Assembly: GCA_037447215.1 (NCBI GenBank)
Contig: JBBIHB010000059.1
Location: forward strand, 1-16,659
Direction: 5' to 3'
Origin: UBA1413 sp037447215
GTDB lineage: Bacteria > Bacteroidota > Bacteroidia > Bacteroidales > Prolixibacteraceae
Length of the DNA: 16,659 nucleotides
The notes beneath the pieces are model-generated. The model saw only the letters and a program-made list of their open reading frames with translations, had not been told where the DNA came from and did no database searches. Below, in pieces: positions 1-7,846 of the stretch. Position numbers and translations under genes: made by a program. The stretch's first letter is position 1; every line of letters begins with the position of its first letter.

Positions 1-1
1 G

Positions 2-64
2 GTTAGATTTTCAAAATCTGACCCGGTTAAATTTTTTTACCGGACAACAGTGTTTAAATTTTAA
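2..64 (+). CDS. possible 3' end of an outer-membrane beta-barrel protein (partial)
   Basis: This frame is open from the window edge to a TAA at 62-64, about 20 residues. The visible tail alternates aromatic and polar residues and ends in Phe (FYRTTVFKF), as C-termini of outer-membrane barrels do. TonB-dependent receptors commonly sit directly upstream of DUF4249 lipoprotein genes, which fits the next gene, 11 bases downstream. Frame 3 is also open here, to a TGA at 66-68, so the choice of frame rests on the terminal Phe and the context. The fragment is too short for a firm family call. Confidence 0.35.
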   Translation, partial: VRFSKSDPVKFFYRTTVFKF

Positions 65-75
65 ATGAGAAGGTC

Positions 76-1218
76 ATGAAAAGAGTTATCGTAAATATTA
101 TAACTACACTCCTTATTGCATTAATAATGATTGGTTGCAAAGATATGTTTGTTAAGGACTTCGATGTGGATACAGGGTTATTTCAGCCTAAACTGGCTGT
201 CGATGCCGTTATTGATATTAACAACAAATCTTTTAAGGCGACTATCAGTACGACAACCCCGGCAATAGGTTGGCAAATTTCTAAACCTGTGGGCAAAGGC
301 AATTTGAAATTATTCGAAAACAGGCAACTCATGCTAAGCATTGCATTTGACCCCGAAAGCAATAAAAATTTCCCGGATAGCCTGGCCGAATATTATTTGC
401 AAGGAGATGGTTCTCTGGTTATACAACGTTTTAATATGGCGCTTTCTGTTGGGAATACATACCGCCTGGAGATTGATGCAGAAGGGGTCGAAAGCGTTTA
501 TGCAGAGGAAAAAGCTGCAAAAGGCCTTGTTTTTGAATCGGCAAAAATCGACACTTCTGTGGTTATGGAGAGGGAGTTCAGGAGAATTGAGTTTCTGGAT
601 TATAATTATTACTATTACGGGGGATACGGCCCTCCGGTTAACAGGAACCAGTATTACCCGGTTGAAGTAACCATCTCGGATACAGAACCTGAAAAAAACT
701 ATTATGTATTGAGCATGTTCATTTTTCCGCCTGCAATTTATGGCAACATGTTACCAATGCTATACACAACCGACCGGACTATTTTATATGAACACCCGGG
801 CCTGATCCAAACAGATGCTGCTTTTTCAGATCAGGTTACCTCGGCCTACGGATTCAGTAAATATTTAGCTTCTGATATGTTCTTTACCCAAGGTAAAATT
901 AAGCTTAGCTTTCTGATGAGCAGGAATGATATAAAGGCTTATAGCTATGACGAGATCAAACAAATCAATCCCAATAAGGAAATTTTATTAAAGCAACATA
1001 CCGTATTAATGCAGGCTAAAAATATTTCAGAAGGCGCCTATAACTATTTTAAGAGCATTAAACAGCAGTCATACAGCGATGGGCCTTTTACTGAGCCCGT
1101 CAACATCCCTTCAAATATTATAAACGGTTATGGTTATTTTTCGATAGAATCAACTACCAGCATTCCCCTTCATCAATATGAATCGTATGGCATCGATGGG
1201 GGGAATATTTATTACTGA
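76..1218 (+). CDS. DUF4249 family lipoprotein
   Basis: A 380-residue lipoprotein. Residues 1-20 form a signal peptide (basic start, long hydrophobic stretch) ending in a lipobox with Cys21 (LIMIGC), so it should be lipid-anchored in the envelope. The mature protein begins with the short linker and PKLAVDAVIDINN strand typical of DUF4249, and a later VTISDTEPEKNYYVL segment (about residues 198-212) matches the family's second region. Members are usually encoded next to TonB-dependent receptors and are thought to assist uptake; the substrate is not known. The start is supported by a purine-rich GAGAAGG six bases before the ATG. A Tyr/Gly-rich patch at residues 176-184 is unusual but could be a surface loop. 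The family call comes from pattern recognition, not a search. Confidence 0.72.
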   Translation: MKRVIVNIITTLLIALIMIGCKDMFVKDFDVDTGLFQPKLAVDAVIDINNKSFKATISTTTPAIGWQISKPVGKGNLKLFENRQLMLSIAFDPESNKNFPDSLAEYYLQGDGSLVIQRFNMALSVGNTYRLEIDAEGVESVYAEEKAAKGLVFESAKIDTSVVMEREFRRIEFLDYNYYYYGGYGPPVNRNQYYPVEVTISDTEPEKNYYVLSMFIFPPAIYGNMLPMLYTTDRTILYEHPGLIQTDAAFSDQVTSAYGFSKYLASDMFFTQGKIKLSFLMSRNDIKAYSYDEIKQINPNKEILLKQHTVLMQAKNISEGAYNYFKSIKQQSYSDGPFTEPVNIPSNIINGYGYFSIESTTSIPLHQYESYGIDGGNIYY

Positions 1219-1219
1219 A

Positions 1220-1257
1220 AGGTCACCGGCCAACAAATTTGACCTGGCATCTTTTTA
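1220..1257 (+). terminator. weak candidate terminator after the DUF4249 gene
   Basis: An inverted repeat AGGTCA (1220-1225) / TGACCT (1240-1245), separated by 14 bases, is followed by a T-rich stretch (CTTTTTAT). It starts two bases after the stop codon. The stem is only six base pairs, so this is tentative. The rest of the gap to the convergent GH97 gene (1258-1365) shows nothing I can name. Confidence 0.25.
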
Positions 1258-1365
1258 TATCAACTGTTTATCTTTATCAAGCTCTGTTTTAATCTGGTTT
1301 TGATTTATTATGGTCGCACCTGATTCTTAATGCACACTGCCAATTTTACTCCAACCGGCATCTCT

Positions 1366-3318
1366 CTATTCCGGGACGATTCGGGCTACCCATCCACCCC
1401 CGGGAGCAAGGTTAAGATTCAATATTTCACCGGCTGTAAATACCTTTTCTACTTTCCGGTAGTCTTCGGCCCTTTTATCTGCATTAACTCCATCTGCAAT
1501 TGCTTCCAGGCGGTAATTGCCCGGGGATAGAAATCCGGTTTCCAGTTCAATATGGCGTGCATCCCAGTTGGTAATAGCACCAACAAACCATTTTTCGCCC
1601 GATCGGCGTGCCATAACCGTAAATTTTTCAATCTTTCCATCGAGCAGGCGCGATTCGTCCCAGGTAACGGGGAGATGTGCCATAAATTCAGTGCACTCCG
1701 CCTCCCTGTAATAATCCGAAGGTGAATCGGGCAGCATGGTCATTGGACTGTTAAGCACCACCCATAAAGCCATCGCATGGGCGCGGGTACCCTGTCCCAT
1801 GGGATAATCGCCCACCGGTCTGAAATTATCTTTGGTGGAGTTTCTCATTGTACCCGGTATGTAATCCATTGGCCCTGAAAACATGCGAATATAGGGCAAC
1901 AGGTTATGATGCTGCGGGTTGGCATGGTTGGTCCATCCGTTATACTCAAATTCTATAAGCCCTTCGCGGGTAAGTACATTCGGGTATTTGCGCCGCAAAC
2001 CCCGGGGGGTGTATGCCCCGTGATAATTCACCACCATCTTTTTTTCGGCAGCCTTCCTGGCAACGGCTTCGTAAAACTCAACCATAGGCTGGTCGTCGCG
2101 ATTCATAAAATCCATCTTTATCCCTTTTATACCCCATTTTTCAAAGAGGTCGAAGGCCTGGTCCCATTGTTTTTCGAGGGCGTGCCAAATTACCCACAGC
2201 ATCACATCCACCCCTTTTTTGGCCGCATAGGCGGTAACTTCTTCCATGTCGAGGCCATCAATCGGGTTAAGTAAATCATCCAACGGGCTCCATCCATCAT
2301 CGAAAAGAAAATAGCGAAAACCATATTCAGCACAGAAATCAATGAAATATTTGGCGGTTTCGGTGTTGATACCAGCCTTGAAATCAACACCATAGATATT
2401 GTTTTTGGCCCACCAATCGAACATTACGACTCCAGGCTTAATCCACGAAACATTGTCGAGTGCGCATGGAGTTGCCAGCAAATAAACCATATTGTTGTCC
2501 ACCAGGCCGGCTTCGTTATCGGCAACAGCAAAAATGCGCCACGGATAAGTTCTTGTTCCCTTTACCCTTGCGATATAATCGTGGGTACCGGCAACCTGAT
2601 AGTGGTTGTATAAACTTCCGGAATTGGTCAATTTGTTTGGGTACTCCGGGTTTGTTGCCGAAAAAGTCGGACCACCGTTACTACTGATCCAAAGGGCAGG
2701 ATAGTTGTAAAGGTCAGCTTCGGCCATCATCACTTTCTGCCCGTTTTGTTTTTCTACCAGAAGCGGCAGACAAAGCAGTTTCCCTTTTTCAATCCCGGAA
2801 ATTATTTCGTGCTCGTAAGGTGTTTCGTATGACGAGTTGAAACTGCCCGACGACTGAAATCGGACCGAGTCTGCCTGATCGAAGGCAATATGAAGGTTTT
2901 CGCGGTAAATGGTGAGGCTGTCGCGTACAGTAGTCGAAAACCGGTAGGCAAGGCCTTCGTCGAAAAGCCTGAATGTGATGGAATTCCCGGCACGAAAGCG
3001 AATTTCCAGTTCGTTGTATGCATTGATCAATGCCTCTGCTTTCTCCCTGATTTCAGGAATAACAGTTTCATTGACCGAATTGCGCACGGTACGTTGCACC
3101 CGCCAGTCGGTTTTGTTGGCTAGTTCCGGGCTAGTTACCATTAAAATATTACTGAGCTTCACCGCAACCTGATCCTGCTTTTTCAGTATTACCCCGATGC
3201 CCTGATTTACCTCAACGGCAATTGACAGTTTACCATCGGGTGAATGAAGTCCGTAATTCTGTGCCTGTAATACCAGTGTTATAAAAGCAAATAATGCTAT
3301 TATGACTATTTTCTTCAT
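1366..3318 (-). CDS. GH97 glycoside hydrolase, retaining type (likely alpha-galactosidase)
   Basis: A 650-residue secreted enzyme. Residues 1-20 are a Sec signal peptide ending LQAQ. Residues ~25-280 form the N-terminal beta-sandwich (opening SPDGKLSIAV), ~290-560 the catalytic TIM barrel, and the rest a C-terminal beta domain, as in GH97. Known GH97 enzymes are either inverting alpha-glucosidases (SusB), which lack an Asp on barrel strand 4, or retaining alpha-galactosidases, which have an Asp nucleophile there. This protein has KMDFMNRDDQ with Asp403, which fits the retaining class. Glu452 and Glu458 in the TREGLIEFEYN segment are the acid/base and calcium-ligand candidates. It lies 195 bases downstream of the GH3 gene in the same direction and has its own promoter candidate. 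Family is secure; substrate is inferred. Confidence 0.9.
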   Translation of the reverse strand: MKKIVIIALFAFITLVLQAQNYGLHSPDGKLSIAVEVNQGIGVILKKQDQVAVKLSNILMVTSPELANKTDWRVQRTVRNSVNETVIPEIREKAEALINAYNELEIRFRAGNSITFRLFDEGLAYRFSTTVRDSLTIYRENLHIAFDQADSVRFQSSGSFNSSYETPYEHEIISGIEKGKLLCLPLLVEKQNGQKVMMAEADLYNYPALWISSNGGPTFSATNPEYPNKLTNSGSLYNHYQVAGTHDYIARVKGTRTYPWRIFAVADNEAGLVDNNMVYLLATPCALDNVSWIKPGVVMFDWWAKNNIYGVDFKAGINTETAKYFIDFCAEYGFRYFLFDDGWSPLDDLLNPIDGLDMEEVTAYAAKKGVDVMLWVIWHALEKQWDQAFDLFEKWGIKGIKMDFMNRDDQPMVEFYEAVARKAAEKKMVVNYHGAYTPRGLRRKYPNVLTREGLIEFEYNGWTNHANPQHHNLLPYIRMFSGPMDYIPGTMRNSTKDNFRPVGDYPMGQGTRAHAMALWVVLNSPMTMLPDSPSDYYREAECTEFMAHLPVTWDESRLLDGKIEKFTVMARRSGEKWFVGAITNWDARHIELETGFLSPGNYRLEAIADGVNADKRAEDYRKVEKVFTAGEILNLNLAPGGGWVARIVPE

Positions 3319-3374
3319 AATGGTTCTTTTATAGGTTGGTAAATAACGATTTTTTTATTGGTCCACTTCAATAA

Positions 3375-3382
3375 CAAAGGTA
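3375..3382 (-). promoter_or_regulatory. candidate promoter -7 box for the GH97 gene
   Basis: Read on the minus strand the bases are TACCTTTG, a full match to the Bacteroidota -7 consensus TAnnTTTG, about 57 bases upstream of the GH97 start codon. No TTTG is present at the expected -33 distance, so the match is partial. It suggests that GH97 can be transcribed separately from GH3. Confidence 0.42.
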
Positions 3383-3513
3383 ATATTTTCACAAAAACGT
3401 TAGCTTTTGTTTATACCGGGGTTAAATCACACAACGCAAATGTAACTCTGCGGGAATATGTGCCAGTCACTGCAAATATTCCCATAAAAATCAGGAAAAC
3501 AGAAAATCCAAAG

Positions 3514-6159
3514 TTATTTTACCGCAAACGTGAACTCCCTGCCAGTCACCCTGAACCGGCCGGTTACCACATCGGTGGTATATGCATCGGCATTACCTGT
3601 AAATCCAGGTTGCTTTCCTCCCACAGCAATGGTAAACCATCCGGGTTCGATTACCCGCTGATTTTTATTGTTGATGATGGACAACTGGCGGGGATCGAGG
3701 TTGAACTCCACCACTTTCGATTCGCCCGGCCGGAGCATAATCCGCTCAAAACCTTCGAGCTGACGGATTGGCCGGGGGGTCGAAGCCTTTTCATCGGTCA
3801 GGTATAGCTGAACAACCTCCTCTCCTGCCCGCTGGCCGGTATTGGTAACTTTTACAGAAATCATTACTGGTTGACCGGCGACTACTGTTTGCGGTACTTT
3901 CAACTCGCTATAGGCAAAAGTGGTGTAACTAAGGCCATACCCAAACGGATATAAAGGTTGTCCAGTGAAATAGCGATAGGTTCGTTCTTTCATATCATAA
4001 TCATTAAAAGGCGGCAACTGATCGACCGATTTGTAATAGGTAACCGGAAGCCTGCCTGCGGGGTTATAATCGCCCATCAGGACATCGGCAACAGCATTGC
4101 CACCTTCCTGTCCTGGGTATCCTGCCGACAGGATGGCATCCATATTTTCGGCTGCATAATTTACCGAAAGGGCACTGCCGTTTAGTAAGACCAGAACAGT
4201 TGGTTTTCCTGTTGACTTTATCGCTTTCATAAGTTCTTCCTGAACGCGTGGCAGATTAAGGTGGGTACGGTCACCTCCCTCAAAACCATCAACTTTTATG
4301 GGCATCTCTTCCCCTTCGAGCCGCTGCGAAAGTCCAAGAACCAGCACAACCACATCGGCCTGACGGGCTACTTCAAGGGCTTGTTGCTGCATATCCGGAT
4401 TGGGCAACGCCCATAAAAGCCTTGCATCGCCATCGCCATACCAGTTGCGGTATTCGTAAACCACTTTGTATTTTTTGCCGGCTTCGAGGTTCATGGCTTT
4501 TTCGTTGTGGAATGCATGATGTTCCGAATTTTGTGTCAGGATTTTTTCACCTTCTATCCATACAGTCAGGGTTGGCATACCCCAGCTCCCGATATGGTAT
4601 GTACCAGTAACCGGGGGCACTAGGTAACCTGTCCACCGGATGCCGAAATCATCGTCGGGCAGTTCGGGCGCAGGAGAGTGCGATTCCCAGTAGAAGTCGA
4701 TATTATCGTCGATCCGGATAAAGGCAGGTTCGCCTTTGAGTTCGGCATTGGCAAAATATTCTCCTTTTATACCCTGACGGCCATCGTCAGTCTGAAAATA
4801 GACCGATGGTATGGGATGAAGGTTATGAACTTCATCGGCCAGGTGACTGCCTTCGGCAAACAAAATTCTTGTGCGGGGTTCCAGTTTATTTTTCAATCCC
4901 TGCAATACGGTTACCGGATTCTTTGGAATTCCGTTGTAATTACCTAACAATGCCTCCCAGTTATCGGCATTGGGCCCTATTACGGCAATGGTTTTCACAT
5001 CCCGCGACAATGGCAGTATGTTGTTTTCGTTTTTAAGAAGTATCATACTTTTTTGAGCAGCTTCGCGGGCAAGGGTGTTATGCTTGTCCGAAGCATTTAC
5101 ACTGAAAGGAATCTGCGCATAAGGTACTTTCTCCAACGGATCGAACATTCCGAGGCGGAACCGGGCTTCAAAAAGACGGCTAACAGCCACATCAATGGCA
5201 TCTTCATCAGTTAACCCTCTTTTTATGGCATCCCCAAGTTTTGCATAAGATACTCCGCAATTCAGATCGGTACCCACATTGACAGCCACTGCTGAAGCCT
5301 CGGCAGCATCTTTCGAATAATTCTGAAACGTGAAGAAATCGCTTATTGCCCAACAGTCGGTAACAATATAACCATTAAATCCCCAATCTTCGCGAAGAAT
5401 CTTGTACAGGGTTGGATTTGCACAAGCCGGATCGCCCCTGAACTGGTTATAGGCACACATCACAGAATGGGCTTTTCCATCAACAACCAATGCCCTGAAT
5501 GCCGGCAAATAGGTTTCATATAGGTCGCGATCGCTGACATTGGCATTGAACACGTGACGCAATGGCTCAGGTCCAGAGTGAACTGCATAATGTTTAGCCG
5601 TTGCGACCACTTTCAGGTAATCGGGATGGTCGCCCTGAAGGCCTTTGACAAATTCTGCCCCCATATTCCCGGTAAGGTAAGGATCCTCACCATAGGTTTC
5701 ATGGCCGCGGCCCCATCTCGGATCGCGAAATATATTGATGTTGGGCGACCAAAAAGTCAAACCCTGATAAATTCCACTTTTACCCCTTCGCACAAATTCG
5801 TGATGTTTGGCACGGGCTTCATCCGAAATTACAGTAGCCACACGGTGCATCAGTTCCTTATCCCACGACCCGGCAATGGTAATCGACTGCGGGAAAACTG
5901 TTGCATAACCCGCCCTTGCCACTCCGTGCAAACATTCGTTCCACCAGTTGTATTCAGGAACCCCTAACCTGGGAATGGCTGGTGCATTATAAAGCATCTG
6001 ACCTATTTTTTCTTCCAATGTCATCTCCGATACCAGCAACGATACACGTTCCTGTAACGGTAAACTGGTATCCTGGTACATAAACCTTTTTGTGTTCTGC
6101 GATTGCACAGCCCATGCAAAACACACAAATGCTGTAATTGATAATAAAATCCTGTTCAT
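3514..6159 (-). CDS. GH3 glycosidase with inserted PA14 domain (beta-glucosidase/beta-xylosidase type)
   Basis: An 881-residue secreted enzyme. The frame stays open to 6207, but the ATG at 6159 is the better start because it places a signal peptide (MNRILLSITA to ~residue 21) at the N-terminus. Residues ~40-340 are the GH3 TIM barrel, with the substrate-binding KHYAVHSG motif (Lys189-His190) and the nucleophile Asp268 in GYIVTDCWA. Residues ~365-455 and ~596-720 are the two halves of the GH3 C-terminal sandwich, interrupted by a PA14 domain at ~462-595 (start GIKGEYFANAELKG). The RLEGEEMP segment (Glu615-Glu618) holds the acid/base candidates, and ~760-845 is a fibronectin III-like domain. 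The Cys after the nucleophile and the paired Cys residues resemble beta-xylosidases. It removes terminal beta-linked sugars, probably in the periplasm; the exact sugar is not determined. Confidence 0.92.
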   Translation of the reverse strand: MNRILLSITAFVCFAWAVQSQNTKRFMYQDTSLPLQERVSLLVSEMTLEEKIGQMLYNAPAIPRLGVPEYNWWNECLHGVARAGYATVFPQSITIAGSWDKELMHRVATVISDEARAKHHEFVRRGKSGIYQGLTFWSPNINIFRDPRWGRGHETYGEDPYLTGNMGAEFVKGLQGDHPDYLKVVATAKHYAVHSGPEPLRHVFNANVSDRDLYETYLPAFRALVVDGKAHSVMCAYNQFRGDPACANPTLYKILREDWGFNGYIVTDCWAISDFFTFQNYSKDAAEASAVAVNVGTDLNCGVSYAKLGDAIKRGLTDEDAIDVAVSRLFEARFRLGMFDPLEKVPYAQIPFSVNASDKHNTLAREAAQKSMILLKNENNILPLSRDVKTIAVIGPNADNWEALLGNYNGIPKNPVTVLQGLKNKLEPRTRILFAEGSHLADEVHNLHPIPSVYFQTDDGRQGIKGEYFANAELKGEPAFIRIDDNIDFYWESHSPAPELPDDDFGIRWTGYLVPPVTGTYHIGSWGMPTLTVWIEGEKILTQNSEHHAFHNEKAMNLEAGKKYKVVYEYRNWYGDGDARLLWALPNPDMQQQALEVARQADVVVLVLGLSQRLEGEEMPIKVDGFEGGDRTHLNLPRVQEELMKAIKSTGKPTVLVLLNGSALSVNYAAENMDAILSAGYPGQEGGNAVADVLMGDYNPAGRLPVTYYKSVDQLPPFNDYDMKERTYRYFTGQPLYPFGYGLSYTTFAYSELKVPQTVVAGQPVMISVKVTNTGQRAGEEVVQLYLTDEKASTPRPIRQLEGFERIMLRPGESKVVEFNLDPRQLSIINNKNQRVIEPGWFTIAVGGKQPGFTGNADAYTTDVVTGRFRVTGREFTFAVK

Positions 6160-6318
6160 GGTTAAAATCCTGGTTAATCCAAAAAAACAGCAAAGTAATA
6201 AATTCAAGTATATAATTTTATATTGACATAAACAGGGAGAAATTTTATTTAACCATACTTCATATTCGTTTCACCCTGAAAATATTTACTTACAAACTAT
6301 TCATGAAACAATTTAAAA

Positions 6319-6838
6319 ATGGATGAAGGACTATTTGAGCAGTATCGGCCCATTGTGGATCAAACCGCCAAGTTAGCCGCATCACTCGAAAAAGTGCTTA
6401 GCCAGCATCTACAGTGCCGTTTGGGAGGCACATTTTGATGCCGGGATTACAGTGTTTTTCCGGTTGAGTGTTATGCAATACCCGAAAACCTCTAAAACAT
6501 AGAGGTCAGTATGAATGAAAATGCCGGTGCCAAAGAATATTTATTTCTGGTAAATAATGCTTATACCCTTTACGGGTTCAGACTCATGATTTGCTGGACA
6601 CAAGGCATTACCCCTTCTTTATATGAACGATGCAGGTGAATGGGAATTATCGGCTTGTGAACTGAATTTTACCAACTTCGAGGAAAAGTTTCACAGCGAA
6701 AATACTTTTCCGCAAGACCGCTTCAACAGTAAATTATTTATGCTGAACAAAGAATTTATTGCGTTGGAAGAGTTCAGCCATTTCGGTGAATTTGATTTGA
6801 TTACGCTCAGAAAACTAAAGGAAGATTATTTGCTTTGA
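6319..6838 (+). pseudogene. decayed ORF of unknown family, split over several frames
   Basis: Four consecutive coding-like pieces tile this stretch in alternating frames. A 39-codon piece begins at the ATG at 6319 and ends in a TGA at 6436. A frame-2 piece (SAVWEAHFDAGITVFFRLS) runs about 6413-6502. A frame-1 piece from the ATG at 6511 ends at 6639. A frame-2 piece reading from upstream of the ATG at 6623 ends in a TGA at 6836-6838 (last residues KEDYLL). Each piece picks up about where the previous one breaks, and the composition is protein-like, so one gene of about 170 codons with two or three indels is the simplest reading. I do not recognise the family. The last piece could be a separate small gene (6623-6838, 71 aa). 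Confidence 0.4.
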
Positions 6839-6880
6839 AGAATACTAATTGAAACAAATAATCTAATTTATAGCCTGTTA

Positions 6881-6888
6881 TAGTTTTG
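6881..6888 (+). promoter_or_regulatory. candidate promoter -7 box before the BrnT-like start
   Basis: TAGTTTTG matches the Bacteroidota -7 consensus TAnnTTTG exactly and lies 14 bases before the ATG at 6903, which would give a very short leader. No matching -33 TTTG is seen. It suggests a once-expressed unit begins here. Confidence 0.35.
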
Positions 6889-6902
6889 CATATAATATTT
6901 CT

Positions 6903-6932
6903 ATGGAATTTGAATGGGATGAGAATAAATAA
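6903..6932 (+). pseudogene. BrnT-like toxin start, truncated after nine codons
   Basis: The ATG at 6903 opens a peptide MEFEWDENK followed by two stop codons (TAA at 6930). This is the classic opening of BrnT-family RNase toxins (consensus F-x-W-D-x-x-K near residue 3-9). BrnT proteins are about 90 residues, so everything after the first strand is gone. Downstream sequence does not continue BrnT in any frame in a convincing way. The match is short, so chance resemblance cannot be excluded. Confidence 0.33.
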
Positions 6933-7237
6933 TAAAATATCGATTGACGAAGCAATTTCAATTGCGAAAAAGAATAAACTAATACCAAACATTGTTGTAG
7001 ATTTTAACAATCAAAAAATTTAATAACCTGGATGCAATCCTATTAAACAGATATGGTATTGAAATTCCTGAAGAATCATTGATTTATGACGATAATAACT
7101 TTGATTATTCTGATATCCCTGAAATAAAAGGGGAAGATATTTCATTAGGAAATATTAAAGGGTCGATCCCTGCAAACATTGTTCAGAATAGGAAAATTTT
7201 AGATTGGATTGCCTTGGAGAATATCAACATTAATTAG
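6919..7237 (+). pseudogene. small antitoxin-like ORF broken by one frameshift
   Basis: The ATG at 6919 starts MRINNKISIDEAISIAKK and continues to a TAA at 7021. Skipping one A in the six-A run at 7013-7018 lets the frame continue (KFNNLDAILLNRYGIEIPEE and on) to a TAG at 7235-7237, giving about 106 residues. The joined product is acidic and Ile/Asn-rich. Its segment FDYSDIPEI resembles the DxxDxPE(I/L) stretch of small antitoxins such as BrnA, but this is a weak likeness. The start lies inside the BrnT-like ORF in another frame. The A-run indel could be a true mutation or a sequencing error; the gene would be intact if the error is confirmed. The stretch is visibly more AT-rich than its neighbours. 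Confidence 0.4.
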
Positions 7238-7358
7238 TTTGCTTCAGTATTAATCCGTAATTTTTTTCAAAGCATAAAAAATTTACCCAAAAATGCTGCA
7301 ATCTGAATTCAAAATATGGGGAAAAAATATACCGATTTTTGTTCATCAACATATTATT

Positions 7359-7676
7359 ATGTACTACCAAAATTTATCGGCTCAGCAAACCATCGTGCAA
7401 TACCTTTCAGGAACCTGAAGTGACCATACGGTTGCCTGGAGGTTTTTCTGCACCGTAGTCCGGCAATCGGAATATAGGCCAACCATTCCGGTACCCTCTT
7501 GCTGGGAACTGAAAGGATTTGGAACCTTCAATTTCGGGCACGACAAATATGATGAGCGAGGAATGGAAAAAGGATAGCACCGCCACCGCTTTCTGGTTCC
7601 GACAGTCTGGAAAGATAAAACCGTAAACCTGTTTTTCGACGGATCGATGACCGGTACGGAAATAAAAATCAAAGGG
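7359..7676 (+). pseudogene. remnant of a GH2 beta-galactosidase-type gene (N-terminal sugar-binding domain)
   Basis: Frame 3 from 7359 reads LSAQQTIVQYLSGT, a TGA at 7416-7418, then on through IPVPSCWELKGFGTFNFGHD to EKG, a TAG at 7575-7577, then HRHRFLVPTVWKDKTVNLFF and DGSMTGTEIKIKG to about 7676. The order of segments (start of the mature protein, CWELxGFGT, RHRFxVPxxWKxK, GSMTxTEVKING) is that of the N-terminal jelly-roll of Bacteroidota GH2 enzymes of about 900-1000 residues. The two stops fall inside conserved segments. After 7676 the homology stops and no catalytic TIM barrel follows, so at least four fifths of the gene is deleted. The signal peptide is also not recognisable. I am confident of GH2 homology and of inactivation. 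Bases 7677-7790 hold nothing I can assign. Confidence 0.72.
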
Positions 7677-7791
7677 ATAGCCCGATTGGCACAAAATTCA
7701 AAAAGCCTGAAGCATTGGGGCCCATGGGCCAGAAAAACAAGTTATATACGCAGGGAAGAAAGTCCTCGAAAGAATTGATCCTCTGCTTTGA

Positions 7792-7825
7792 TTTTGGGGC
7801 AATGTAAAACGTTTTGCTATTTTTA
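7792..7825 (+). promoter_or_regulatory. weak candidate promoter for the isomerase gene
   Basis: TTTTG at 7792-7796 and TATTTTTA at 7818-7825 (seven of eight matches to TAnnTTTG) are 21 bases apart, close to the usual 19-20, and 21 bases before the chosen ATG at 7847. The last base of the -7 box is wrong, so confidence is low. Confidence 0.28.
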
Positions 7826-7846
7826 CGAAAATTTAAATGCCTGATT

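Noticed and set aside
3358..3807. 149-codon plus-strand ORF
   Set aside because: Mostly the complement of the GH3 C-terminal domain, which has strong family motifs on the minus strand.
6807..7010. 67-codon hydrophobic minus-strand ORF that looks membrane-like
   Set aside because: Hydrophobicity follows from the AT-rich complement of the broken small ORF; no start context or family likeness.
7013..7021. Programmed frameshift site at the six-A run
   Set aside because: The A-run is not placed as a canonical slippery heptamer in the reading frame, and the change needed is +1; a plain indel is simpler.
7677..7813. Possible continuation of GH2 or another gene tail before the isomerase
   Set aside because: All three plus frames contain protein-like scraps but none matches GH2 or another family I recognise.
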